From positions 1 through 56,081 of the forward strand of contig CAMDGV010000026.1 in the NCBI GenBank assembly GCA_945898055.1: a DNA stretch of 56,081 nucleotides, in the 5' to 3' direction. The notes below the pieces were generated by a model. It ran no database searches. It saw only the letters and a list, made by a program, of their open reading frames with translations, and was not told where the DNA came from. A program made the position numbers and the translations under genes. Shown here in pieces: positions 32,095 through 39,916 of this stretch; the stretch's first letter is position 1; each line of letters begins with the position of its first letter. Origin of the DNA: Akkermansia muciniphila. Lineage in GTDB: Bacteria > Verrucomicrobiota > Verrucomicrobiia > Limisphaerales > UBA9464.

Positions 32095-33132
32095 ATGCCT
32101 TGGATAAGAAAAAATCTGGCCTTTGTCATCAGCTTATCGGTGGCGCTACTCCTTCTAATTGCTGGGACTGTTTATCTGTTCGTAGCTCAAGAGGACGCCG
32201 ACGTCGCCAATGGCGGGTTGGAGGCAAAAAAAACCGAGTATGACGCTCTGGTTAAGCGGGAACCCTTCCCCAATGTCAAAAATATTGAACTGGCCAAGGT
32301 TGAACAGAAACGCCTCGCGGAACTTAAGCTCAAGGCGCGCCAGACTTTTTCAAAGGCTCCTAAGTTTGAAGCCCTCGACGATGCCTCTTTCAAATTATTG
32401 CTCTCTCGAACCATTGCAGATCTGGAGCAGGAAGCAGATCGCAAGGGAGTCAAGCTGCCGGTTGGAACTGGGACCGGCTCAAAGTACAGTTTTACCTTCG
32501 ATACTCAACGCAAGGAGTTAAGATTGGCTCCGTCCACCCTCGAACCGCTCGCCCTTGCTCTCACTGATATCAGCAACTTGAGTCAAATTCTTTTCGCCTC
32601 GAGAATCCATTCGCTGATTACTATTAAACGCTCCGCGATTGGCACAAATGAAACAGCCGGATCGGGTGATTTGCTGACCAAAAAGACCACGACAAATTCG
32701 GTCGTTGGGGCCTTTGTCTGTGCCTACGAACTTCAGTTTCAATGCTTCTCAACCGAATTGGCTGAGGTTTTCAATCATCTCGTGTCCGCCCCCAACGCTT
32801 ATGTTTTAAAGATGGTCAATATCGACCACAGTTCGATTGAATCAGCGGAGGCGCCAGCAACACCCTTACCGATGACCCCAGCGATGGGTATGATGAATAT
32901 GTACAGCCGCTACGGAGCACGCCCAGGAATGGGAATGGGAATGGGAATGGGAATGCAACCCGCTCCGCCCCAAGCTGCGGCTCCAACGTCAGGGCGTCTC
33001 GGAGAAATCGTCTTAGAGCAGAAGCCGCTTAAAGTGACTCTGGGACTTGAACTCGTTCGCTTGAACGCCGATGCCTTAGCCGCGGCCTCGGGGGCTCCTA
33101 AGTCACCCCGGCAACAGGATCCCAAACGGTAG
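32095..33132 (+). CDS. Amuc_1100-like inner-membrane/periplasmic protein
   Basis: This 345-residue bitopic protein has a short N-terminus, one membrane helix (VISLSVALLLLIAGTVYLFVA), and a coiled coil rich in Lys/Glu (about residues 40-110). The periplasmic body has alpha/beta character, similar in layout to PilO. A Met/Gly/Pro/Ala linker (residues 263-300) precedes a final strand pair (EIVLEQKPLKVTLGLELVRL). Position, size and layout match Akkermansia Amuc_1100, the host-active protein encoded between PilM-like Amuc_1101 and Amuc_1099. Sequence identity looks low, so orthology is inferred from order and architecture. The linker contains a run of GGAATG hexamers. Confidence 0.72.
   Translation: MPWIRKNLAFVISLSVALLLLIAGTVYLFVAQEDADVANGGLEAKKTEYDALVKREPFPNVKNIELAKVEQKRLAELKLKARQTFSKAPKFEALDDASFKLLLSRTIADLEQEADRKGVKLPVGTGTGSKYSFTFDTQRKELRLAPSTLEPLALALTDISNLSQILFASRIHSLITIKRSAIGTNETAGSGDLLTKKTTTNSVVGAFVCAYELQFQCFSTELAEVFNHLVSAPNAYVLKMVNIDHSSIESAEAPATPLPMTPAMGMMNMYSRYGARPGMGMGMGMGMQPAPPQAAAPTSGRLGEIVLEQKPLKVTLGLELVRLNADALAAASGAPKSPRQQDPKR
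32930..32960 (+). repeat. GGAATG hexanucleotide run in the Amuc_1100-like gene
   Basis: About five tandem GGAATG units encode alternating Gly-Met. Gain or loss of a unit keeps the frame, so it would change linker length only. Confidence 0.75.
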
Positions 33133-33139
33133 AAAATCC

Positions 33140-33943
33140 ATGGACTTCCTTAAGAAACATTATGAGAAGCTAATCTTGGGCTTCGTTCTCCTCTCCGTTG
33201 CCGGCGTAGCTCTCTACTTGGTACTAACGGTGGGCCAAGTCCGTGGCGATCTCGATAAGGCTCTCGAACAATTCGCTGGAGCCAAACCAAAAGAGCTTCA
33301 ACCTGCTAATCTCAGCACAAACGAGAGTGCTTTGATCAAGGTGACCCACCCGCGTGCTGTCCTTCTTGGCACTCTAGATCACTATACCTTCAATCCGGTC
33401 CCGTGGGCCCGTGGAGCGAATGGTCGGTTGGACCGAACCAAACCCCGCCCCGACACTGGTGCCGCGGGTCTTTCTTATGCCCGAACTCAAGAACTTCTCC
33501 TTGAAATTGCCTTCGCTCAAGTCGCTGGGACTCCAGAAGCTCCGCGATACCAGTTTATGATCCGCAAGGATTTTGAGAAAAAGAGTGCAGATCGTCGATC
33601 GTCTGTCGAATCCGTTGCGGTCGGGGGAGGGAATAAAGATCAACTCTTCAAACTTCTTGAAATAAGGGGCCCGAAAGAAGATCCATCTGAATTTAGCTGC
33701 GAACTTGTCGCAACCCGTGAACCTTTCGTCCTTAGTAAAGTGAAGACCTTCAAGAAAGTCCGAGGCTATTCCGCCGACCTACATTATGAGGCGGAACGTA
33801 AGGATTTCTCCCAGAAAAGAGTCGGTGATTCTATTAATTTATCCGGTGTTTCATATAAGATTGTTGCAATCGAAAAAGATGAGTTGGTAGTGTCCGCACC
33901 TAATTCCGTGCGTTCTACCGTGCTCAAATCTGCAACCCAATAG
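33140..33943 (+). CDS. Amuc_1099-like membrane protein of the secretin operon
   Basis: This 267-residue bitopic protein has one N-terminal membrane helix (LILGFVLLSVAGVALYLVLTV) after MDFLKKHYEK, then a periplasmic part. The last 70 residues form a small beta-rich domain (DFSQKRVGDSINLSGVSYKI then VAIEKDELVVSAPNSV), reminiscent of PilP-like connectors that link the inner platform to the secretin. It occupies the place of Amuc_1099 between the Amuc_1100-like gene (7 bases upstream) and the secretin gene (44 bases downstream). The PilP comparison is an inference from position and beta-domain layout. Confidence 0.7.
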   Translation: MDFLKKHYEKLILGFVLLSVAGVALYLVLTVGQVRGDLDKALEQFAGAKPKELQPANLSTNESALIKVTHPRAVLLGTLDHYTFNPVPWARGANGRLDRTKPRPDTGAAGLSYARTQELLLEIAFAQVAGTPEAPRYQFMIRKDFEKKSADRRSSVESVAVGGGNKDQLFKLLEIRGPKEDPSEFSCELVATREPFVLSKVKTFKKVRGYSADLHYEAERKDFSQKRVGDSINLSGVSYKIVAIEKDELVVSAPNSVRSTVLKSATQ

Positions 33944-33987
33944 AGCCTCTCACCATGCCAGTTTCCCCTAGAAAAGAGAAGAACCCC

Positions 33988-36855
33988 ATGACGAAAGTCT
34001 CAACCTTACTGAGCCTCGTTGCGCTCGTTTTCGCACTGTCTTCCATCCCTCTGCGCTCCTACGCTCAGGATGCCGCGGAGATTGCGGTCCGACGTGAAGA
34101 GAAAGCCATTGTGCTTCGCAATCTCTTGGCTTCAGCCGCAATTGCTTCGAAGCAAGGCGATCTCACCACGGCGGCAAAAGCTTACGAGGACGCTTGGAAC
34201 CTGACTGAGGAACTGGGTGGTAATGTTGATAAGGAACGAGTCGCCACCGTTGAAGGCTTTGTAGCAACTCGGATGGCGCTGGCCTATGGTGCAGCCAAGC
34301 AGGGGGACTTCAAGGAGGCTGATCTCCAGGTCAAGCGGGTCTTGAAGATCGATACCACCAACATCAAAGCTAAGAATTTCAAGCGGGAGAATGATGAGCG
34401 TCTTGCTGGATTAGTCGGAAGGGTACCTTCAGAAGAGGCTCTCTCCTACATTGGCGCTGACCAGACAAATAAGCTCGCGGCGGCAATACATGTTCAAGAT
34501 GGAAAATTAGCCTTTGAAATGGGCCACTTCGACCGAGCCGAAGTAAAACTCAAGCAAGCGCTCAAAATCGATCCCGATAACGCTGCCGCCTATCAGTACC
34601 TCAACATTATTCGCGAATCTAAATACTCGCGCGCTCACCGGCAGAAATTGCTCACCGACAAAGATAAACTGCTGGAAGTCGAGCAATACTGGGATCAACC
34701 GAAGACAAAACTCCCTGTCGGTAATCCATTCGCAAGAACCAACCGAATTTACACTGGTGCCGGTCGGCAGGCCATTTATCACAAGATGGATACGATCATT
34801 CTTAATGAAGTTAAGTTCGAGGGACTGGGACTCCAAGAAGTTTTAAAATATCTCGACGAGCAGGTTAAGTTAAGGGATCCAGATAAGGCGGGAGTCAATT
34901 TCGTTGTAAATCCCTACATCGACATTCCAACGGCTCAGGGGGGTCTAGGAAGCATTGATCCTTTGACGGGTCAGCCTGCCACAACTCAGGCTCAGGAAGT
35001 AATTGAGCTCAGCGCGGTTAAGATCTCGATTAATCCACCGCTGCGAAATATGCGGCTCGCGGATGTGTTAGATGTTATCGCCAAGGTAGCTGAAAGGCCG
35101 GTTAAATTTACCGTGGAGGAATGGGGAGTGATGTTCACGCAACGCCTTGCTGAACCCATTCAGCTCCACACCCGATGGTGGCGGGTCAATCCAAACACTT
35201 TCATGGAAGGCTTGGAGAGTGTCAGTGGCTACAGCCCATCCGTTAGCGGCCAAGGCGGTCAGGGCGGTGGTGGTGGTGGTGGCGGTGGTGGTGGTCAGGG
35301 CGGTGGTCAAGGTGGCGGTCAGGGCGGTGGCGGAATTACCATCCCACGGGTTGAAGTCAGCGGCGGCGGTCAAGGTGGTGGTCAAGGTGGTGGCGGCCAA
35401 GGTGGTGGCGGTCAGGGCGGTGGCGGTCAAGGCGGTGGCGGTCAAGGCGGATCGGGGATCACGGGCGTTACTCGCACGAACATGACGGCAAATGTTCAAG
35501 TTCTAGTCAGAAACTTCTTTCAGGCCTGCGGCTTAAACTTCCCTCAAACGGCTGCCCTAGGTGGCGCTGGTGGTCAGGGTGGTGGATTGGGTGGTGGTGG
35601 CGGGTTCGGTGGTGGAGCCCAACTTGGTGCGGGTGGAGCAAACCCTGACCAAGATCAAAAGGCCCTCTTTTTCAATGACCGAACCGGCATCCTCTTTGTT
35701 CGCGCAACGCTCTCTGACTTAGATATAATCGAAAAGGCAATCCAGATATTAAATGTTGCCCCGCCTCAGATTGAAATCGAAGCTCGCTTTGCTGAGATTA
35801 GCCAAACCGATAACAAGGCCCTCGGATTCGATTGGCTCATGGGGAATATTCTCTTGGGTGGTGGAAAATCGGCAATCTCCGGCGGAAGCGCCCCTAGTTT
35901 TGCGGGGGCCCCATCAGCGGCTAATCCTGGTTCTACCTCTGTCGATGGAAGTCAAATCCTTCCGGGTGGAGTTTTCCCAGGAACAACGCCTCTGAATCTT
36001 GCAACACCCGGCGCAAACGACCAACTAATCACGGGCGGAATTCGAAATTCCACTGCTGAAGGCGGCACAATTCCTCCTCTCTTGAGTCTGACGGGGATCC
36101 TCACTGATCCTCAATTTAAAGTCGTTGTTCGGGCCTTGGAACAGCGCGATGGAGTCGATCTTTTGTCCGCTCCCAAGGTCATTACCCTGAGCGGTCGTCA
36201 GGCTCACATGGAGGTTTCGGATGTCCGAACGATTGTCTCGGGATTGAGTAACCAAGGCGGCGGCGGTGGTGGTGGTGGTGGTGGCGGCAACGCCGGTGGT
36301 TCTCAGGGCGGGGTCGGCAATAATGTCAACCAAGCCAATATCAGTCTGATCACTCCAGGAACTGTGTCGTTACCCTTCGGCCCTGTGCTGGATGTCATTC
36401 CCTATGTCAGCGCTGACGAGGTGTCCATTCAAATGACCATTCTCCCGACAATCACCGAATTCCTCGGCTATGATGATCCGGGTCCGTTCGTTCCACAGAT
36501 TCTCGGACTCACCTCGGGTTCAGCTGGGCTGAGCAGAACTGCCGCTTTACCCCTACCTCGACTCCGCGTTCGTATGGTCACCACCAGTGTCATAGTTTGG
36601 GACGGCCAAACCGTGGTCCTCGGTGGCCTAATTGCAGAGGACAATGTTAAGTCCCGCGATAAAGTCCCGATGCTTGGCGATATACCGTTTCTCGGTCGCT
36701 TGTTCCGCAGTGAGAGCAGCAGATCTACCAAGAAAAATTTGATGATCTTTGTGACTGCAACAATCATTGATCCAGCAGGGAAGCGGGTTCATTCACCCGA
36801 AAATCTAGCCTACGATCCTTCCACTATCCCGTCGCAAACCGCACCGGCTAAGTGA
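33988..36855 (+). CDS. TPR-containing secretin (GspD/PilQ superfamily, Amuc_1098-like)
   Basis: This outer-membrane channel protein has 955 residues from the ATG at 33988, which starts a signal peptide (LLSLVALVFALSSIPLRSYAQ) and has AGAGAAG-like bases upstream. TPR-like helices cover about residues 30-210 (AKAYEDAWNLTEELGG, LKQALKIDPDNAAAYQYLN). N-domains follow, then a secretin core with FVRATLSDLDIIEKAIQ, QIEIEARFAEIS, and the terminal VPMLGDIPFLGRLFRSES with TKKNLMIFVTATI. Three glycine/glutamine runs (residues about 423-490, 523-552 and 755-775) sit between domains, which is unusual for the family. It is the fourth gene of the operon and provides the pore for assembly or secretion. Confidence 0.92.
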   Translation: MTKVSTLLSLVALVFALSSIPLRSYAQDAAEIAVRREEKAIVLRNLLASAAIASKQGDLTTAAKAYEDAWNLTEELGGNVDKERVATVEGFVATRMALAYGAAKQGDFKEADLQVKRVLKIDTTNIKAKNFKRENDERLAGLVGRVPSEEALSYIGADQTNKLAAAIHVQDGKLAFEMGHFDRAEVKLKQALKIDPDNAAAYQYLNIIRESKYSRAHRQKLLTDKDKLLEVEQYWDQPKTKLPVGNPFARTNRIYTGAGRQAIYHKMDTIILNEVKFEGLGLQEVLKYLDEQVKLRDPDKAGVNFVVNPYIDIPTAQGGLGSIDPLTGQPATTQAQEVIELSAVKISINPPLRNMRLADVLDVIAKVAERPVKFTVEEWGVMFTQRLAEPIQLHTRWWRVNPNTFMEGLESVSGYSPSVSGQGGQGGGGGGGGGGGQGGGQGGGQGGGGITIPRVEVSGGGQGGGQGGGGQGGGGQGGGGQGGGGQGGSGITGVTRTNMTANVQVLVRNFFQACGLNFPQTAALGGAGGQGGGLGGGGGFGGGAQLGAGGANPDQDQKALFFNDRTGILFVRATLSDLDIIEKAIQILNVAPPQIEIEARFAEISQTDNKALGFDWLMGNILLGGGKSAISGGSAPSFAGAPSAANPGSTSVDGSQILPGGVFPGTTPLNLATPGANDQLITGGIRNSTAEGGTIPPLLSLTGILTDPQFKVVVRALEQRDGVDLLSAPKVITLSGRQAHMEVSDVRTIVSGLSNQGGGGGGGGGGGNAGGSQGGVGNNVNQANISLITPGTVSLPFGPVLDVIPYVSADEVSIQMTILPTITEFLGYDDPGPFVPQILGLTSGSAGLSRTAALPLPRLRVRMVTTSVIVWDGQTVVLGGLIAEDNVKSRDKVPMLGDIPFLGRLFRSESSRSTKKNLMIFVTATIIDPAGKRVHSPENLAYDPSTIPSQTAPAK

Positions 36856-36927
36856 TCACTCTTAACGGACCCTTAGATTGTCGAGTCGATGCCCTCCCGT
36901 GGTTCGGTCAGTGCAGCTAGCAAGCTC

Positions 36928-38466
36928 ATGAAATTCAAAACTCCACAACCCCTCTGGGTTCTGATTGCCAGCACCGTTTTTGGGGTTGTCCCCCTCTCGG
37001 TCACTCTGGCTCAGTCAAGCGACCCTAGTTTGTCTCCTCGCTTGATCATCGAGGAGGTCGCGCCACTTTCGGTAGATGTCTCTGGGGTAGATATTCGGCT
37101 CCTCGGATCCTCCTCGACTCCGGCCGCACTCGTTGGTGATCAGATGAATGCCTCGTTAGCGACCTCAGGCTCAAATGGGTTTCTTGTCTGGCAGGATAAT
37201 GCGATCGATGGCGATGGGTTAGGAATAGGGACCCGGTTTTACAATCTGCAAACGGGGGCAGCCAACCCCAAAATCCTCCAAGTCAACCAAGACCCCTTGT
37301 TTGATCAAGAGAACGCCAAGGTCGCCGCTCTCGCGAATGGGATGGCAATTGTTGTATGGCAGTCCGGAAAGTCAGGAAATCAGTCAATCAAAGGGCGATT
37401 CCTCAGTAGAGCGGGTCTCCCTCTTGCGGATGAGTTTACTCTTGCGCAGGGCACTGTCGACTCTTCCAAAGCACGACCTTCCGTGGCCGCTCTCCTCAAT
37501 AACTCCTTTGCTGTCGTATGGGAGTCAACCGGCCCAGATGGTGTTAGTAAGAAGATTCACCTACAGAACTTCGATGCCTCCGGTAAATCGTCCAGCAGTC
37601 TTCGGGTTCTCGGTACTTCAGGTGATGTTGACCGTTTGCCGAGTCTCACTGCACACTCGGATGGCTCAGTCTCCGTCGCTTGGGTTGCGGAAATGGCGTC
37701 TAGAGACGTTTTAAATCTTGGAGGCGAATCGACACGCCAAGAGGTTAACTCAGATATATTTTCCCAGCGAGTCGCCGCGGATGGCAAAATCGGAACCCTT
37801 GTTTGGGTCAACGGTGCAAAGTCTCCGTGCGACGCACCTTCAATCGCAGCCTTGGCAGATCATTCAGTCTTAGTCGGCTGGAGTGAATATTCTCTGAGCT
37901 CATCGTCCGGGTGGGATATTCGCACGACTGTAGTTGATTCTGCTGGTGTCATCTTAAGATCGTCTTCCGCCCTCAATACCTACAGACCGTTTGAGCAGGT
38001 GGGCCTCTCCTTTGCTAAGGGTTCAGGAGAAATAATGGCAGTCTGGAATAGCCGAGGAGCTGATGGATCAGGACTCAGCGTAGTCGCTCGCGCCATCGAT
38101 CTAAAAGGTCAACCGGTGGGCGATGAGTTCATAGTCAATACAACCCGCCTCAACGACCAAATGGTCCCAGCCGCTGCGCCATCACCTCACGGCTATCGAG
38201 TTGTCTGGAGTGGATTAGGCGGAATGGAAAGCGGCGTTGATTTGGCAGCGAAAGATCTTCGAACGATCTCAACGGTGGGCAGACGTTCGATTAAACTGAG
38301 TTGGGACTCGATCGTCGGATCAAAGTATACCGTTCAAACCTCAACCGATCTTAATCAGTGGCAGACATGGCAGGTTATTCCCTCGGCGTTATCGCGTCAG
38401 CAGTCGATGACCTTCGATCCGAGTTCTGTTCCTAACACTTACTTCCGGGTCAAACTTGACCGCTAA
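36928..38466 (+). CDS. Large secreted repeat protein, operon gene 5
   Basis: This 512-residue protein starts at 36928 with a signal peptide (LWVLIASTVFGVVPLSVTLAQ). The body contains repeated roughly 50-residue units, each with a tryptophan-centred strand such as NGFLVWQDNAIDGDGLGI, AIVVWQSGKSGNQSIKGR, FAVVWESTGPDG, VSVAWVAEM and IMAVWNSRGADGSGL. This suggests a beta-propeller. The final 70 residues (IKLSWDSIVGSKYTVQTSTD to YFRVKLDR) are the C-terminal module common on secreted proteins of this phylum. No enzyme motif was seen. An in-frame ATG at 36889 is disfavoured because it would bury the signal peptide. Likely a surface or secreted substrate of the adjacent secretin. Confidence 0.72.
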   Translation: MKFKTPQPLWVLIASTVFGVVPLSVTLAQSSDPSLSPRLIIEEVAPLSVDVSGVDIRLLGSSSTPAALVGDQMNASLATSGSNGFLVWQDNAIDGDGLGIGTRFYNLQTGAANPKILQVNQDPLFDQENAKVAALANGMAIVVWQSGKSGNQSIKGRFLSRAGLPLADEFTLAQGTVDSSKARPSVAALLNNSFAVVWESTGPDGVSKKIHLQNFDASGKSSSSLRVLGTSGDVDRLPSLTAHSDGSVSVAWVAEMASRDVLNLGGESTRQEVNSDIFSQRVAADGKIGTLVWVNGAKSPCDAPSIAALADHSVLVGWSEYSLSSSSGWDIRTTVVDSAGVILRSSSALNTYRPFEQVGLSFAKGSGEIMAVWNSRGADGSGLSVVARAIDLKGQPVGDEFIVNTTRLNDQMVPAAAPSPHGYRVVWSGLGGMESGVDLAAKDLRTISTVGRRSIKLSWDSIVGSKYTVQTSTDLNQWQTWQVIPSALSRQQSMTFDPSSVPNTYFRVKLDR

Positions 38467-38469
38467 ATT

Positions 38470-39906
38470 ATGCGCTCAATCTCAATCATTGGTCTCTTTG
38501 TCATCCTGCTTCAGGTAGTTAGCCTTCGCGTTCAGGCTTTCTCACTGTTGGGCCCATTCTCCTCCTGGCAAACTCCGGATATCGGATACGATACCGTCTT
38601 TGCTGCCTTTGAGCAGGGGGGACCCCGCTTAAGAGGCGATGAATACCGCCTCTCGACTCCCATTGTGACCTACGGCGTTGATGGTTCTTTTGCCGAGTAT
38701 TTTGGTGCGCGAGGTATGCAGGCCATCGATGAGGCTTTTGCCGTCTTCAATGGCATCACCAATGTCTCGGCGATGAGTGAGAATCTGACCGAGTATCCCT
38801 TGAAATCTGATGGGGTCAATCCAACGGCTAAACTCCTGGGTCTTTTAGATCTAAAGACCACGGTGATGGCTTACACTTTGGCCTCAATGGGGTTAACTGC
38901 TCCAGATCGGTGGTGTTGGTCTGTTCGCTCACGAGACGCAGGCCCGCCTCCTAGGTATTCGGTCGCCAACTTCAATTACGATCCGATCTCGGGTAGGCCT
39001 TCACGCTATGTGAACGGAACCCTCTATTCCTACGTAATTCGAGAAATTTTTGATGACGGTGCGCCGGTTCTCTGGGATGCACGTGAGATCCCTATCGACT
39101 CTGCCAACCCAAACATTGCGCTCGCTTCCATGGTGAACAATGCAGTTCAAGCGACGGGCGACGACCGTCTTATCCGAGCAGTGAATCCTTTTGGTCGATA
39201 CTTCACTGGACTGACTCGGGATGATATGGGTGGATTGCGTTATATTTATCGCCCTGAGAATCGAAATTATGAGGGTGCTCCTCAGGGTTCAACTCGAGGA
39301 AGCGGAGTTATATCCAGCCAGGTGGGGGCTTCAGGGCCGCTAGAATCTCCGTGGACCATAATTGACGGCGCGGGATTCATCGGAACAAACGTTCTAGGGG
39401 GTGGTGGAACAGTGCGACCGTTTGCCAATTTGGGTGTCCGGGCAGGGGTTGACAAGGTTCGCTTTCTGCGGGTCAATTTGGATCCAATTTTGCGAATCTC
39501 CCCATTCCCAGTCATTATCTCTTATCCTGAGATTGTGATCTCTAACGGGGTTCCGATTCGGCAAGTTATCTCACGAACGCAAACCGTGCCTGATTATGTT
39601 TTTAGCGCCGCCGACAACGGTGTAACGCCTCCGGCGCCCCTAGTGACTATACAAACGCAATTGACTTTCGTTAACACGAGTGTTGGCGGTGCTGAAGGCC
39701 CTGGAAACATCGAACCGATTGGTGGTATTATATTTAGCAAACTAGGAATCTACACTTTGAATACTGGAAATACTGACGAAGAGGACGGAATTCCTGGCGT
39801 TCTTTGGTCATCCTTTGATGGATCAACCAACGCGCCCGTTGTTTACCCGGTTGGCACGCGGCTTTCTGATCTTGAGTCTACGCGGCTTTATCTACCGCGA
39901 AATTAA
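38470..39906 (+). CDS. Secreted protein of unknown function, operon gene 6
   Basis: This 478-residue protein has a signal peptide (IIGLFVILLQVVSLRVQAFS). I do not recognise the family. An N-terminal half contains QAIDEAFAVFNGI and a later segment reads LTRDDMGGLRYIYRPEN. Both are reminiscent of the helix and the end of matrixin-type metalloproteases (DxxGIQxLYG), but no HExxHxxGxxH motif is present, so catalysis cannot be claimed. The C-terminal half is beta-rich with proline/valine strands (PFPVIISYPEIVISNGVPI). It begins three bases after the previous stop and ends 10 bases before the next start, so it is tightly coupled to genes 5 and 7. Confidence 0.68.
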   Translation: MRSISIIGLFVILLQVVSLRVQAFSLLGPFSSWQTPDIGYDTVFAAFEQGGPRLRGDEYRLSTPIVTYGVDGSFAEYFGARGMQAIDEAFAVFNGITNVSAMSENLTEYPLKSDGVNPTAKLLGLLDLKTTVMAYTLASMGLTAPDRWCWSVRSRDAGPPPRYSVANFNYDPISGRPSRYVNGTLYSYVIREIFDDGAPVLWDAREIPIDSANPNIALASMVNNAVQATGDDRLIRAVNPFGRYFTGLTRDDMGGLRYIYRPENRNYEGAPQGSTRGSGVISSQVGASGPLESPWTIIDGAGFIGTNVLGGGGTVRPFANLGVRAGVDKVRFLRVNLDPILRISPFPVIISYPEIVISNGVPIRQVISRTQTVPDYVFSAADNGVTPPAPLVTIQTQLTFVNTSVGGAEGPGNIEPIGGIIFSKLGIYTLNTGNTDEEDGIPGVLWSSFDGSTNAPVVYPVGTRLSDLESTRLYLPRN

Positions 39907-39916
39907 TTTAGCTCCC

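Noticed and set aside
35068-35499. Minus-strand Ala/Thr-repeat protein
   Set aside because: It is the mirror of the glycine runs of the secretin gene; low-complexity GC-rich DNA opens several frames.
38470-39906. Metzincin protease assignment for operon gene 6
   Set aside because: Two segments resemble matrixin helices, but the zinc-binding HExxHxxGxxH motif is absent.
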